A stretch of DNA of 64,000 nucleotides from the NCBI RefSeq assembly GCF_014649375.1, contig NZ_BMSX01000012.1, forward strand, positions 186,001 through 250,000, in the 5' to 3' direction. Source of the DNA: Streptomyces aurantiogriseus. GTDB taxonomy: Bacteria > Actinomycetota > Actinomycetes > Streptomycetales > Streptomycetaceae. Numbering within the stretch: position 1 is the first letter of the stretch; each line of letters starts with the position of its first letter. Of the stretch, positions 40,668 through 51,600 are shown in pieces. The translations under genes were made by a program, and so were the position numbers. The notes beneath the pieces were generated by a model. It was not told the origin of the DNA and searched no databases. It saw only the letters and a program-made list of their open reading frames with translations.

Positions 40668-43088
40668 ATGCAACCACTGCGCCCAGAAGATCCCGAGCAG
40701 CTAGGGCCCTACCGTCTCGTGGCCCGTCTCGGAGCAGGCGGTATGGGCCGGGTCTACCTGGCGACGTCGTCGGCGGGCCGCACCGTCGCGGTCAAGGTCA
40801 TCCGTCCGGAGATGACGGAGGACAAGAACTTCCGGATCCGCTTCCGGCGTGAGGTGGCGGCCGCGGCGGCGGTCGGCGGCGTCTACACGACACCCGTGGT
40901 GGACGCCGCACCGGACGACGAGACGCCATGGCTCGCCACCGCCTACGTCCCCGGCCCCACCCTGGCCGAGGCGGTCGCCGAACACGGGCCGCTGCCCATG
41001 GAGACGGTCCTCGCGCTGGGCGCGGGTATCGCCGAGGCGCTGATCGCGGTGCATGCCGAGGGACTGGTGCACCGCGACCTCAAACCGTCCAACGTGCTGC
41101 TGGCCGCGGACGGTCCGCGCGTCATCGACTTCGGGATCGTCCGCGCCCGGGACGGCTACGAACTCACCGGCTCCGGAGCCCTGTTCGGCTCCCTCGACTA
41201 CATGTGTCCCGAACAGGCCACCGGTGATCCGATGGGGCCGGAGGGAGACGTCTTCTGCCTCGGCTCGGTGCTCGCGTTCGCCGCGTCCGGACACTCGCCG
41301 TTCGGTGGAGCCGTGGGGGCCGCGCTGCTCTACCAGGTGGCCCATGGTTCGCCCGACCTGACCTTGGTGCCCGAGCCGCTGGACAAGATCATCAGCCTCT
41401 GTCACGCCAAGGACCCGGCCCTTCGTATCACCCCCGACCGGCTCTCCGCGGCCTGCGCTCCCGGCGGCGCCGAACAGGTGCTGAAGGAGGGCTGGCTGCC
41501 CGAGCCGGTGGCCGCCATGGTCGCCGACCGCCGGGCGGCCGCGACGGACCTCGATCAACTCGCCCGCACGCCCGAGGCGGCCCCGGCCGACGTGTCGGCC
41601 CCGGAGCCGCCCGCGTCCGGTCGGCGCGGGCCGGCGTACGCGACGGTGGGGCGGTCGGCGTACGACACGGCGGCCGCCGAGGGCGGAAGCGGTGCGGTCG
41701 GCCGGGGCAGTGCCCGGGGAGCCGGTGGCATCGGCGACTGTGGGGCCGGGGGCACCGGTGGCGTGGGGCCGGCCGCCGAGCCGCCGGAACAGGAATCCTT
41801 CGTCCCCCTGGAGGAACCGGCGGCGGAACGTTCCGCCGCACCCGCACCCGTACCCGCACCCGCACCCGTACCCGCACCCGCGCCCGCACCTGCGCCCGCG
41901 CATCGCCGCACCCCCGCCCGCCCCGGCCTCTCCCGGCGCGCGGTCCTCGCCGCGAGCGCGACCGCGGGTACGGCGCTCGTCGGGGGCGCAGCCCTCGTCG
42001 CCGCCCGAAGAGGGTCGGGCGCAGAGGCGGTGCGCCCGCTCGGCCCCGCCCCCGAGCCGACCTGGACCTACCGCGGTGGCCCGCTGCTGCAGGCCCCGGC
42101 CGTCTTCCGTGACGGCACGGCCCTGATGAAGACCCGCCCCGGCAACATGGTCTGCCTCGACCTGGAGAACGGCTCCCAGCCCAAGTGGGTCTACCAGGGC
42201 ATCAGCGTCTCTCCCACTCCCGTCCTGTTGACCTACGGTGCCGCGATCGCGCTCGGCACCGGCGCGACACTGATCGGCGTCGACCCGGCCACCGGCGCCG
42301 AGCAGTTCACCCTCGACTTCGGCCAGGACTTCCAGTTCGATCAACTGCTCGGCAGCTACGACGGCTACGCCGTCTCGGTCCTGGGGGCCAGTCTGGAGCG
42401 CAAGTCGGCGGAGCGGGGCGTCGCGACCTCCACCAACGCGGTCTTCGCCGTCGACCTCCGGGCCCGGCAGGCCATCGTCATACCGATCAACCCGGTGGAC
42501 GTCGGCGTTCCGCTGCAGCCCGTCATCACCGACGAGTACTTCGTCTACGCCGACGGACTGCGCAACGTCGCGGTCCGCCACACCCGCGACGGCGGCAGCC
42601 TGCGCTGGCGGTACCAGGTGGGCTACGACCTCCGGCCCGGTCTGGCCGTGCTCGGCCAGACCGTCTTCGCCATCGGCTCCGAGTTCGTCGCCCTGGAACT
42701 GAGCACCGGAAGGCTCCGCTGGAAGGCGAAGGCCGAACGTGGCATGTTCGCCTCCCTCGGGGCGGGTGGCAACACGGTCTACGCCATCGGCACCGACCCC
42801 TACGGCGTCCACGCCTTCAACGCGGCGAACGGGTCCCGGCGCTGGTTCTGCGAGACCCCTCGCCTCAACATCGACAACCCGATCGCGGTGGGGGCGCACG
42901 CCGTCTACGTTCCGGCCTTCGAGAACAGGAACGGCTTCTATGCGATCGACACCGCCTCCGGCCGCCTGTTGTGGAACTTCACCGACGGCCGTGAAACCGG
43001 CGTCAACGACTGGCAGCTCTCCTGCGACGGAGCCGGACACCTCGTGGCCCAGCACTTCGACCGGGCCTACGGACTGCCTGTCACCTGA
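40668..43088 (+). CDS. Serine/threonine kinase with PQQ/beta-propeller sensor
   Basis: Receptor kinase of 806 residues. The catalytic domain has LGAGGMG (21-27), Lys43, HRD (135-137), DFG (154-156) and SLDYMCPEQATG. A Pro/Ala/Val linker (about 385-425, encoded by CCCGCACCCGTA-type repeats) leads to an Arg-Arg anchored helix (SRRAVLAASATAGTALVGGAAL). The 330-residue C-terminus repeats the PQQ-propeller pattern (ALMKTRPGNMVCLDLENGS, RLRWKAKAERG, RRWFCETPR) and lies outside the membrane. It probably senses a wall or medium component through the propeller. It is convergent with the sugar dehydrogenase gene. Targets are unknown. Confidence 0.9.
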   Translation: MQPLRPEDPEQLGPYRLVARLGAGGMGRVYLATSSAGRTVAVKVIRPEMTEDKNFRIRFRREVAAAAAVGGVYTTPVVDAAPDDETPWLATAYVPGPTLAEAVAEHGPLPMETVLALGAGIAEALIAVHAEGLVHRDLKPSNVLLAADGPRVIDFGIVRARDGYELTGSGALFGSLDYMCPEQATGDPMGPEGDVFCLGSVLAFAASGHSPFGGAVGAALLYQVAHGSPDLTLVPEPLDKIISLCHAKDPALRITPDRLSAACAPGGAEQVLKEGWLPEPVAAMVADRRAAATDLDQLARTPEAAPADVSAPEPPASGRRGPAYATVGRSAYDTAAAEGGSGAVGRGSARGAGGIGDCGAGGTGGVGPAAEPPEQESFVPLEEPAAERSAAPAPVPAPAPVPAPAPAPAPAHRRTPARPGLSRRAVLAASATAGTALVGGAALVAARRGSGAEAVRPLGPAPEPTWTYRGGPLLQAPAVFRDGTALMKTRPGNMVCLDLENGSQPKWVYQGISVSPTPVLLTYGAAIALGTGATLIGVDPATGAEQFTLDFGQDFQFDQLLGSYDGYAVSVLGASLERKSAERGVATSTNAVFAVDLRARQAIVIPINPVDVGVPLQPVITDEYFVYADGLRNVAVRHTRDGGSLRWRYQVGYDLRPGLAVLGQTVFAIGSEFVALELSTGRLRWKAKAERGMFASLGAGGNTVYAIGTDPYGVHAFNAANGSRRWFCETPRLNIDNPIAVGAHAVYVPAFENRNGFYAIDTASGRLLWNFTDGRETGVNDWQLSCDGAGHLVAQHFDRAYGLPVT

Positions 43089-43122
43089 CCGCCGGGGGCG
43101 AGAACGTCGGCCGCCGGCGGTC
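43087..43122. terminator. Bidirectional hairpin between kinase and sugar dehydrogenase
   Basis: GACCGCCGG (43087-43095) pairs with CCGGCGGTC (43114-43122). It overlaps the kinase stop codon and stops 5 bases short of the convergent dehydrogenase stop, so it could serve both. Confidence 0.6.
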
Positions 43123-43126
43123 CTGG

Positions 43127-44206
43127 TCAGCCGAGGTCGACCTGGAGCACTCTGTCCGCGTCCTTGCCGGCCTTGTCGGTGGTGATCCACAGCTTGTCCT
43201 CGCCCGGCACCTTCTCGGCAAGGCGCATCCGGCCGTAGGTGTTGACGTAGTGGGCGACGGGGGTGCCGAGGGTCGTGCCGGTGACCGGAATGCGCCACAG
43301 CCGCTGGCCGCGCAGCGCGGCGATGTACAGCGCGCCGTCGGCGTAGGTGAGGCCGCTCGGGACGGCCTCGGCGGGACGCCACTGGTGCTTGGGGTTGGTC
43401 ATGCCGGCGACGGAGCAGGCCCCCTCGCAGGTGGGCCAGCCGTAGTTCCTCCCCGGCTTGATGAGGTTGACCTCGTCGTACGCGTGCTCGCCGATCTCGG
43501 TCTCCCACAGGCGGCCCTGCTCGTCCCAGGTGAGGCCCTGCGGGTTGCGGTGGCCGTAGGAGTAGACGAGGGTGCCGAAGGGGTTGCCCGGGGCCGGCTT
43601 GCCGTCCGTGGTCATGCGCAGGATCTTGCCGTTGAGGGAGTTCTTGTCCTGCGCGTCGCCGGGCGTCCATGCGTCGCCGGTGGTGGCGTACAGGTAGCCG
43701 TCCGGGCCGAACTTGATGCGGCCGCCGTTCTTCCCGCCCTTCTTGATGCCGGTGACGAGCGTCTCGTACCCGCTGAGCGTGGAGCCGTCGTAGGTCATCC
43801 GCGCGATCCGGTTGCCCTCCGCGGTCGCGTGATAGACGTAGATGTGGTGGTCGTGGCTCCAGTCGGGTGACACGGCGATGCTGCGCAGGCCGCTCTCGGG
43901 TGTGCCGTTCACGGTGTGCGGCACGGTCCCGACCTTCGTCCTGACGCCGGACGGGGTGAGTCTGAAGAGCTGGAAGGAGTCGCGCTCACTGATCAGCGCG
44001 GAGCCGTCGGGCAGCCAGCTCAGGCCCCAGGGGATGTTCCATCCCGACGAGACGGTCGTGACGGCTGCGGGGATCCGAGGGGCGGGGACGGACGGGTCCG
44101 GCGCGGCGTGGCCGGTCGCGGCCTGGGGAACCAGGAGCCCGGCCGCCATGGTCACGGCGGCCACGGCACGGGTCACGTGGGTGCGTGAGGACGGCAAGGC
44201 ACTCAC
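43127..44206 (-). CDS. Exported PQQ-dependent sugar dehydrogenase
   Basis: Soluble glucose/sorbosone dehydrogenase-type beta-propeller of 359 residues with a Sec signal (VTRAVAAVTMAAGLLVPQAATGHA). Family motifs are GWNIPWGLSWLPDGSALISERD, HDHHIYVYHATAEGNRIARM, GRIKFGPDGYLYATTGDA and YSYGHRNPQGLTWDEQGRLWETEIG with the Ca/PQQ residues, then DEVNLIKPGRNYGWP. It oxidises an aldose outside the cell using PQQ. Its GTG at 44206 overlaps the upstream GH5 stop codon (GTGA), so the two secreted enzymes are co-translated and may act on the same polysaccharide. Confidence 0.87.
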   Translation of the reverse strand: MSALPSSRTHVTRAVAAVTMAAGLLVPQAATGHAAPDPSVPAPRIPAAVTTVSSGWNIPWGLSWLPDGSALISERDSFQLFRLTPSGVRTKVGTVPHTVNGTPESGLRSIAVSPDWSHDHHIYVYHATAEGNRIARMTYDGSTLSGYETLVTGIKKGGKNGGRIKFGPDGYLYATTGDAWTPGDAQDKNSLNGKILRMTTDGKPAPGNPFGTLVYSYGHRNPQGLTWDEQGRLWETEIGEHAYDEVNLIKPGRNYGWPTCEGACSVAGMTNPKHQWRPAEAVPSGLTYADGALYIAALRGQRLWRIPVTGTTLGTPVAHYVNTYGRMRLAEKVPGEDKLWITTDKAGKDADRVLQVDLG

Positions 44207-45240
44207 CCCCTGATCCGGTCGCGAGCCCAGACTCCGGCGGGCTTGAGCACACGGGTGCCGGCGAACTTCCCGGCGCTGCAGGCGCCCTGCTTGTAGACCG
44301 AGAGATCGCGCCTGCTGTCGGAGATGCTCCACTTCGTCCAGCTGATCTTCTTCTTCGCCATCAGGTCGACCCATTTCTGCGCCATGGCGAAGTCGTTGCC
44401 CCATCCGTTCCACGACGGGGTGCCCCACTCCGTGACGAAGACCGGGAGCTTGGACGAAGCACGGTCCAGGGACGCCATCCACTTCTCGCGCGCCACCGCC
44501 GCGTAGAAATGGAACGTGTACATGACGTTGGCGGCGCGGACGGGATCGGCGATGACTTCCTGCTCGTCGGAACCCAGCGCCAGGCCGAACGTGGCCCAGG
44601 CAGGGGTCGGGACAAGAATCACGCTGTCGGGATCACGGCTCCGGATCACCGGGATGACCCTCTCCGCGTAGCGCCTGATGGTCGTCCAGGGCACATGGTG
44701 GGGCTCGTTGGCGATCTCGTAGATCACGTTTCGCTTGTGCTTGTGCTTCTCGGCGAGCTGCTTGAAGAAGGTGAGCGCGTTGCCGAGATCCTGGTGCGGA
44801 TCGCCCGGGTGGATCGTGTGCCAGTCGACGATGACGTACATTCCACGGGCCGTGGCCATGTCGATCAACCGGCTGGCCAGGTCGGTGAACTTCTTCGGGT
44901 TCTTGTGGTAGCCGCCTTCCCGGGCATAGGTCGACACCCGCAGAACGCTCGCCTTCCAGTCGTAGGCGAGGGCGTCCAGCGCGGCACCGGTCAGGCACTT
45001 CGGGTACCACTGCGTACCGTGCGTACTCATGCCGCGCAGCTGGATCGGCCGGCCGGACTGGGAGCACAGCTGCGTGCCGCAGACGCGGATTTTGCCGTAC
45101 TGCTGGACCGGGGTTCCGGCCTTGGCCGCCGGTTGGTTCTCCTGTCCGTGCGCCGTGTTGGCGGACAGAAGGCCGAGTGTTGCCGCCAGAGCCAGTGAGC
45201 CTCGGACGACCCAACGGCTGTGGGATGTCGGTGAGCGCAC
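44203..45240 (-). CDS. Secreted GH5 glycoside hydrolase (cellulase/mannanase-like)
   Basis: Glycoside hydrolase family 5 enzyme of 345 residues with a Sec signal (VVRGSLALAATLGLLSANTAHG). The acid/base Glu179 is in YEIANEPHH and the nucleophile Glu271 in VFVTEWGTPSWNGW; ASVLRVSTYAREGG and YVIVDWHTIHPGDP are the other strands. Family members cut beta-1,4-glucans or mannans; specificity is not resolved. No carbohydrate-binding module is attached. GTG 45240 is chosen because GGAGGAAGAG directly precedes it and it puts the signal at the N-terminus; the frame is open to GTG 45348, which would add 36 residues. It is coupled to the sugar dehydrogenase. Confidence 0.87.
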   Translation of the reverse strand: MRSPTSHSRWVVRGSLALAATLGLLSANTAHGQENQPAAKAGTPVQQYGKIRVCGTQLCSQSGRPIQLRGMSTHGTQWYPKCLTGAALDALAYDWKASVLRVSTYAREGGYHKNPKKFTDLASRLIDMATARGMYVIVDWHTIHPGDPHQDLGNALTFFKQLAEKHKHKRNVIYEIANEPHHVPWTTIRRYAERVIPVIRSRDPDSVILVPTPAWATFGLALGSDEQEVIADPVRAANVMYTFHFYAAVAREKWMASLDRASSKLPVFVTEWGTPSWNGWGNDFAMAQKWVDLMAKKKISWTKWSISDSRRDLSVYKQGACSAGKFAGTRVLKPAGVWARDRIRG

Positions 45241-45281
45241 CTCTTCCTCCAGTTCCCTGAGACGGTGCTGCACGGTAAATG

Positions 45282-45298
45282 TGACGAGAAAATCGTCA
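45282..45298. promoter_or_regulatory. TGACG-N7-CGTCA dyad upstream of the GH5 gene
   Basis: TGACG (45282-45286) and CGTCA (45294-45298) flank AGAAAAT. This A/T-rich stretch upstream of the GH5 start is the likely promoter region. The arms match those of the dyads at 37616 and 40471, but the spacer is 7 instead of 3. Confidence 0.4.
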
Positions 45299-45381
45299 TA
45301 TGTAATGCAACGTCGACGCGCTTCGTCTGAGGGGTGGGGAATGTTCACTCCCCTGGGTCAGGCGGAAGAAGCCGCACAGGC

Positions 45382-45414
45382 GACTGCCCCACCCTTCGGC
45401 CGGGTGGGGCAGTC
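45382..45414. terminator. Strong terminator after the RHS operon
   Basis: Perfect 13-bp stem GACTGCCCCACCC / GGGTGGGGCAGTC with a TTCGGCC loop, 11 bases past the stop of the small membrane protein gene. It ends the RHS operon before the GH5 operon. Confidence 0.9.
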
Positions 45415-45424
45415 GTCCGTCGCG

Positions 45425-45598
45425 TCAGTCCTGCTGTGATCGCCGGGCCGAGCGGACCCGTTGCAGGGCATCGGCCAGCAGGCCGGTGCCGACCAGCACC
45501 GCCACGACGGCCGCTGCCACGGCGAGGGCGCCCGTGGCGGTCACGGCCAGCAGGGCCAGCCCCGCGACGGCCTCCGCGACAACTACCAGCTTGTTCAT
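45425..45598 (-). CDS. 57-residue membrane protein, candidate RHS immunity protein
   Basis: A short gene immediately downstream of the RHS toxin-like gene (36 bases after its stop) with an excellent ribosome binding site, AAAGGAG, 5 bases before ATG 45598. The product is strongly hydrophobic: VVVAEAVAGLALLAVTATGA and ALAVAAAVVAVLVGTGLLA form a two-helix hairpin, followed by a basic tail (LQRVRSARRSQQD). Immunity genes of polymorphic toxins sit exactly here, and two-helix membrane proteins are common partners of membrane-active toxins. The coding call is strong; the immunity role is inference. It is followed by a perfect terminator, so it belongs to the RHS operon. Confidence 0.75.
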   Translation of the reverse strand: MNKLVVVAEAVAGLALLAVTATGALAVAAAVVAVLVGTGLLADALQRVRSARRSQQD

Positions 45599-45633
45599 GT
45601 CACTCCTTTAAGGGACACGGACCCGGCGGCCCG

Positions 45634-48600
45634 CTACAGCATGCGCCGCCACACCCGCTGGTTGCGCCAGAAGCGCCAACCCCGGTGCACCTTGACCCGC
45701 CGGTATCGGGGGTTGGACCACTTTCCGGCGCGGCCCACCTTCCAGGCGTTGGGCATGGTGCGGGTGAGGTATCCGCCGAGCGCGCCCCAGCCGGCCGCAC
45801 GGGCGGTGCCGCGCCAGGACATCCGGCCACCACCGGCCCAGTAGGTCATGGCACCGACGGCCGCACCCGCGCCCACGGCACACACGATGGACACACCGCA
45901 GCCGACGGCGGCGGCGAATCCCACGCCGTAGGAGGCGAAGCGCCAGGTGGTGCGCCAGCCGCGCCAGCGGACGAAGCCGCTGCGCTTGAACTTCCTCCAC
46001 TTCTTCTTGAACCAGCCCCAACGGCCGTCCAGGTCATAGCGGTTGAGGGGATCGGCGTTGACGTACTCGTAGGCGTTGGCGTTGCCCCCGTAGACCGGGT
46101 CCATGGACAGGAAGCGGCCGGTGGACGGGTTGTAGAGGCGGACGCCCATGAGGGTCAGACCGGTGAGGGTCTCACTGGAACGCTGCTTGCCGCCGAGCCA
46201 GTTGTAGCGCACCGCCACCTGGCCCGGGCGGGGGTTGCCGTACTCGTCGGTGTCCAGGGCGACCGGTGCCTTGGCGGTGTCCAGCGGGAGCTGGAGGGCC
46301 ACGTCGCCGTGGATGGTGGCGAGTTGCAGGACCGTGTCACCGGTGGCACCGGTGGTCGCGCCGAGGTCTCCGGACAGGGAGTCGACGTTGCGGCTGAGCG
46401 CGCCGGTGCCGGTGTCCTCGACGATCCAGCGGGGGTTGTCACCCTCGCCGTCGTAGTGGTTCACCTTGGACTCGGTCTGTGTCCAGGTGGTGCCGCCGCC
46501 CGTCTCGACCGTCCAGGAGCGCAGCCGCAGCGCGGCGTCCAACTGCCAGGTCTGGCGCTTGCCGCCCGCGGTCTGCCGGCGGACGAGGTCGTTGGCGTAG
46601 TACTCGAGAGTGCTGCCGGGCAGGGCGGTGGTGCGGCCGAAGGCGTCGTAGGCGTAGCCCGCGTCGACGAGCCGGTCGGCGCTGTCGTAGGTGTGCCGGG
46701 TGGTGGTGGCTCCCGTGGAGGTGCAGGCGCTGCCGGACTCGGCCGTGGCCGTGGTCAGCGCGGTGCGGTTGGTGCGCGCGTCGAAGCTGTAGGCGCGGCG
46801 GGTGCAGATCTCGCCGACGGTGTCGTCGACGCCACTGAGGCGACCGGCCCGGTCGTATGTGTACTTCTGGGCCGACCAGCCCTGGTGGCTGGTGACCTGG
46901 CCGTGGGCGTTCTCCGTGACGGTGTCCGTGTAGACCGTGGCGCCGTCGCTGTCGCGGGTGTAGACGCGGGAGACGGCCGCGCCCGTGGTGTCCTCCGTCG
47001 AGGTCAGCGTGTAGCCGCCGGGCAGCTTCTCGGTGGCGACGGTGCCGTCCGCGTCGTAGGTGGCCGAGAAGGCACCGGCGATCGAGTCGGTGGCCTTCGT
47101 CACCAGGCCGCGCGGCTCGGCGGTGTGGTCGTACGTGTACGTCACCGTCGAGGGGACGGTGTCGCTGACCTTGACCGGCCGGTCGAGCCGGTCGTACTCG
47201 GTGGTGGTCCTGCCGCCGTCGGCGTCGGTGTAGGAGATGAGCCGGCCGAGCTGGTCGTACGCCTGGGTGATCGTGCCGCCGGTGGGGGAGGTGATCCGGG
47301 TGACCTTGCCGGTGGCCGGGTGGTACTCGGTGGTGGTCACCGGTACGGCCTGGCCCAGTCCGCCGGTGACGGTCACCGTGACGGGGCGGCCCGCGTCGTC
47401 GTGCGACGTGGTGGTCGTGCGGGTCTGGCCGCCCGCGGTGTCGACGGTCCTGGTGGTCTGGCCGTAGTAGCCGTACTCGGTGGTGGAGTCGGGGAGTTCG
47501 GACGGGTTGCTTCCGCCGCCGGTGATGGTGCCGGCCGGTCCGGTCCAGCAGACCTGGTCGGCCCACTCGGGACGGCCCTTGCACCAGCCGGTGCCGTCCG
47601 CCGCCCAGTACTCGGTGATCCGGGTCGCCGCGTCGTCGCCGGTGCCGCCGGGCAGCGTCTGGGAGGTCACGCGGCCCTGCGCGTCGTAGCCGGTCGACGT
47701 GGTCAGGTTCAGACCGCCGGAGTCCTGCACGGTGAGCGTGGGCAGGCCCTTGGCCCAGTCGTACTGGGTCTCGGTGACCCGCTTCTCACTCATCACCGCG
47801 TAGTGGTCACGCACCCGGGCGCCGGTGATCTCCAGGGTGACCTGGTCCTTGACGGTCGCGGTGCCGTCGGTGGGGCGGCCCTCGTCGTACTCCTTGACCG
47901 TCCAGCTCCGGGCCGGCACCGAGGTGCCCGCCTCGACCAGCACGGTCGTGCCGTCCTTGAGGTCCTCCGTCAGGTCGATCCGGCGGATCGGCCCGAACTC
48001 CTCCAGTTCGCGCGTGCCGTCCTCGTCGTACAGGGAGGTCGTCGACAGCAGATGGGCGCGCTCGGAGGCCGGACGGGAGACGATGCCCAGGTCGCTCAGC
48101 GTCGCCTTGTGCTCGTCCGTCGTGCCCAGCGCCAACTCCCGGTTGGCCGCGGTCAGTTCACGCACGGTGTTGCCGAAGCGGTCGTACTCGGTGGTGCTGA
48201 TGTTGCGTCCCGGGGCGGCGGTGTCGACCTCGCGGCCGGAGGCGTTCAGGTAGTGCACCGTGGCCCGGCCGTAGTTCCCCGAGGTCAGATCCGCCCCGTC
48301 GTGCGACAGCGGCACGGAGTCCGCGGGAAAGAGTGCGGTGGCGTCGCTCGGGGCGTCGAGCTGGCCCCAGGCGGCCACATCCGCGGCGCCCATCGCGTAC
48401 GGCGCCGCGCCGCCGGTCAGCGGCACGCCGTAGACGACGCTGGTGACGGCGTCGCCGTCGGTGACGTCGGCCGTGCCCTGCTGCAGCGTCGGACGGCTGA
48501 CCGTCAGCAGCATGCCGTCGCCCGGGGCGGTGCCGCCGCCCGCGTTGCCGTAGTCGAAGGAGTACGGCAGCTCGCCCGGAGGCTGGAGCCAGGTGACCCG

Positions 48601-51600
48601 ACCCTCGTAGTAGGCGTACTGGGTCTCGGCCTGCTGCCCGGTCCGGGGGTCCCAGGTCTGGCGCAGCCTGCCCTCGGAGTCGTAGCGGTACGTGGCCACG
48701 GCGGTCGCGGTCGCCGCGCTCGCGCCCGGGGCGGTGGCCCACAGGCGGATCTGCTTGACCTGACCGGTGACGTCACCGAACTCCGCGTCGGTCTGGGTGC
48801 CGGTGGCCGTGGTGGCCGTGGCGTAGACGAACTCCAGCACCCGGCAGCCCTTGGTCGCCGGGTCGGCCTCGCAGGCGGCGGTGGTCGCGGCCGAGGTCGG
48901 GGCGATGACCCGCTTGGGACGCGCGAGCGTCTTCCCGCCGGACGTCACGGTCTCGGAGACCACCTTGGTGGTGGTGTTGGCGACGCCTTCCAGCAGGGTG
49001 CTGGTGACCTGCCAGGTCGTCGCGCCCGCGCCGGGCTTGGTGAACGTGGTCACCGTGCCCTCGGTGTCGCTGAGGGTGAACGAGCCGGTCACGCTGCCCT
49101 TGAGGGTCAGGTCCTCCGCGCCGGGCTCCGGTATCCACCCGGTCTTCGCCGCGTTCGCGGTGAAGTGGATCGCGTCGCCCTCCTCCAGCACGACGTCGAC
49201 CGCGGTGTCGGAGACCCGCCGCAGGTGCGTGTAGTCGGACTCCGTCACCTCGGCGACCGTGCCGGCCACCCACTCCTTGCCGAAGATCGCCGCCTGGCCC
49301 TCCTGCTGCGCGCCCTGGCCCGGGCTGCGGGAGGAGGCGCTGCGGGTCACCGTCATGCCGAAGAACGAGGCGTCGGTGGCCGACAGGGTGTAGTCGCCGG
49401 TGAGCAGGTTGACCGAACCCGGACCGATCTCGGTGGCGGCGGCGCCGTCGGCGGCCCGGTCGACGACCACGCCGAGCGGGGCGGTGCTGCTCGCGGCGCC
49501 GTTCGGGCCGGTGAAGTCCGCCTTGATCTGGACGGTGCCGTCCGGGTCGACGGTGTCGGTCGCGTTCCACACCAGCGGGGCGTTCCTGCCGTTGCTCAGC
49601 GGCACCGGCCAGGCGGTCAGCGCGCTGCCGCCGGAGGTGACGTTCCCTACGGGGATCCGCACCCAGGCGTCCGCCTCGGAGCGGCGCCAGGAGAAGGCCA
49701 CCCGGTCGTACCTGCCCGCCTCGGCCTCGGCCACCAGCGGCAGCCGGCGCGCGGTGCGCTCGCCCTCGGACGGCTGGACGAACCCGCCCGAGCCGGCGTG
49801 GAAGACGTACTCCTTCGCCTCGGACTTGTTGTCCGCCTTGTCCACCGACCGCACCTGCAGGGTGTGCGTGCCGTTGCGCGGCGGGGTGACGCTGATGCTC
49901 CGGTCCGCACTCGAGCCGCTGGTCACGACCTTGGTCCAGGTCACGCCGTCCAGCGACCACTCCAGCCAGTTGTGGTCCGTTCCGGCGGGCGGGGTGACGG
50001 TGAACGCGCCCGCCTGGCCCTCGCCCTTGACCCACTGGCCGCTCGGGTAGTCCGTGGAGACGATCTTCGACGGGGCCGACGGCGCCGTGGTGTCGACCGT
50101 GAAGGTCTTCCACGCCGACCAGCCGGTGTTGTAGTGCGTCCCGTCGTAGGGGCTGGTCCGGAACTTGTACGTCCTGCCGTTCGTCAGCACCCCGGCCGGC
50201 ACGGTCACCGAGGCCGCCACGCCCGAGGCCACGTACTTCGACACCAGCACCTCGCCGACCTGGGTGTCGGTGGCGTTGTCGTAGATCTGGAAGGTGCCGT
50301 TGACCTTGTCACCGTCGGCGTCGACGAAGGTGTCCCGCAGGGTCGGCGTGGTGGTGTTCACCGTGTAGGCGCCGCCGTAGGAGAAGTACGGCGGACCGGC
50401 CTCCTGCTGGGTGCCGGTCTTGGGCCGGAAGTTGTAGGTGACCACCAGCTTGGGCGGGTTGGACGCCGCGTTGGCGGAGTTGACCCGCTTCCACTGCGCC
50501 ACCACCGACTCGCTGGAGGCCCGCACACCCATGTGTCCCCGGGTGGCCTTGGCCGACGCCCAGTCCTGCGCCAGGGTCGTCACATCGGCGTTGATCCATC
50601 CGTCCGGGGCCGAGGTGCACCCGCTGTTGCCGCGTGTCTCCGTGGAGGTGGCCTTCTTCGCCGTCATCGTCGGACGGTTCGTCCACCGGCTGGAGGCCGA
50701 GGCCGCGCCCGACGACCAGACCTCCCACGGATAGGCCTTGCAGTCGGTGTTGCCCGAGTGGAAGTTCCACAGGCTCAGCTTGGCGCTGGAGACCAGGGCG
50801 TCACGGATCGGCGAGGTGTTCCAGCTGATGAACGACTGCGCGGTGCGCGGCGTTCCGTCGGCGTTCGTGGTGCCCGGGTAGCCGAAGTCCAGTTCCATGC
50901 CGGTGGAGAAGTCGACGGTCTCGCCCTGCTGGACGTAGGTGTCGAAGACGTTGCTCAGCGCCGAGGTCGACGGGTCGACCGTCACCGGGTAGCGGGTCTC
51001 GGGGTCGGCGAGGAACGTCGGGTCGGGCGTGATGGCCAGATCGATGGAGGACGCCTTCTGCACCACCTTCATCGTCACCGGCACACGGCGCGTGTGCTCG
51101 CCGGACCGCGGGTCGACGGTGGAGTCCCACATCACTGGCGCGGGCATGACAGCCCGTTGTCTGTTCTTGGCGTCGGTGAACAGCACGCTGCCGTCGGGGA
51201 GTTGCTTAGCCTTCAGGCCCTTGGCCTTCAGCGGCAGCGTGTAGGAGTAGTCGGCGGTCTCGGGGCGCCGCTTGATCTCCACGTACTGCTCGAAGCCGGT
51301 GCGGGTCGCCTCGACCACCACGTCCGCGCCGGGTACGGCGTTGACGTACTCCGCCCGTGTCCCGGCCAGCTTCGGCTCGGGCAGGCCACCCTTCCACTGC
51401 AGGGTGATCTGCTCGGTGCCCTCGCCCAGGGTGACGAGGTCGACGGCCCTGGCCTGCCGGGCGGCCTTCAGCGACGTGGCGGGCGTGCCCGTCCTCCCGG
51501 CCAGCCGCAGCCCGTTCGGGTGCGCCACCGGCTCCACGCCGTCGCCGGACTCCCGCAGGTCCACGTCGACATCGACCCAGTCGCCGTCCCGCTCGAAACG

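Noticed and set aside
41840..41900. Minisatellite of CCCGCACCCGTA units
   Set aside because: It is in frame and encodes the Pro/Ala/Val linker of the kinase; such linkers are common and need no other explanation.
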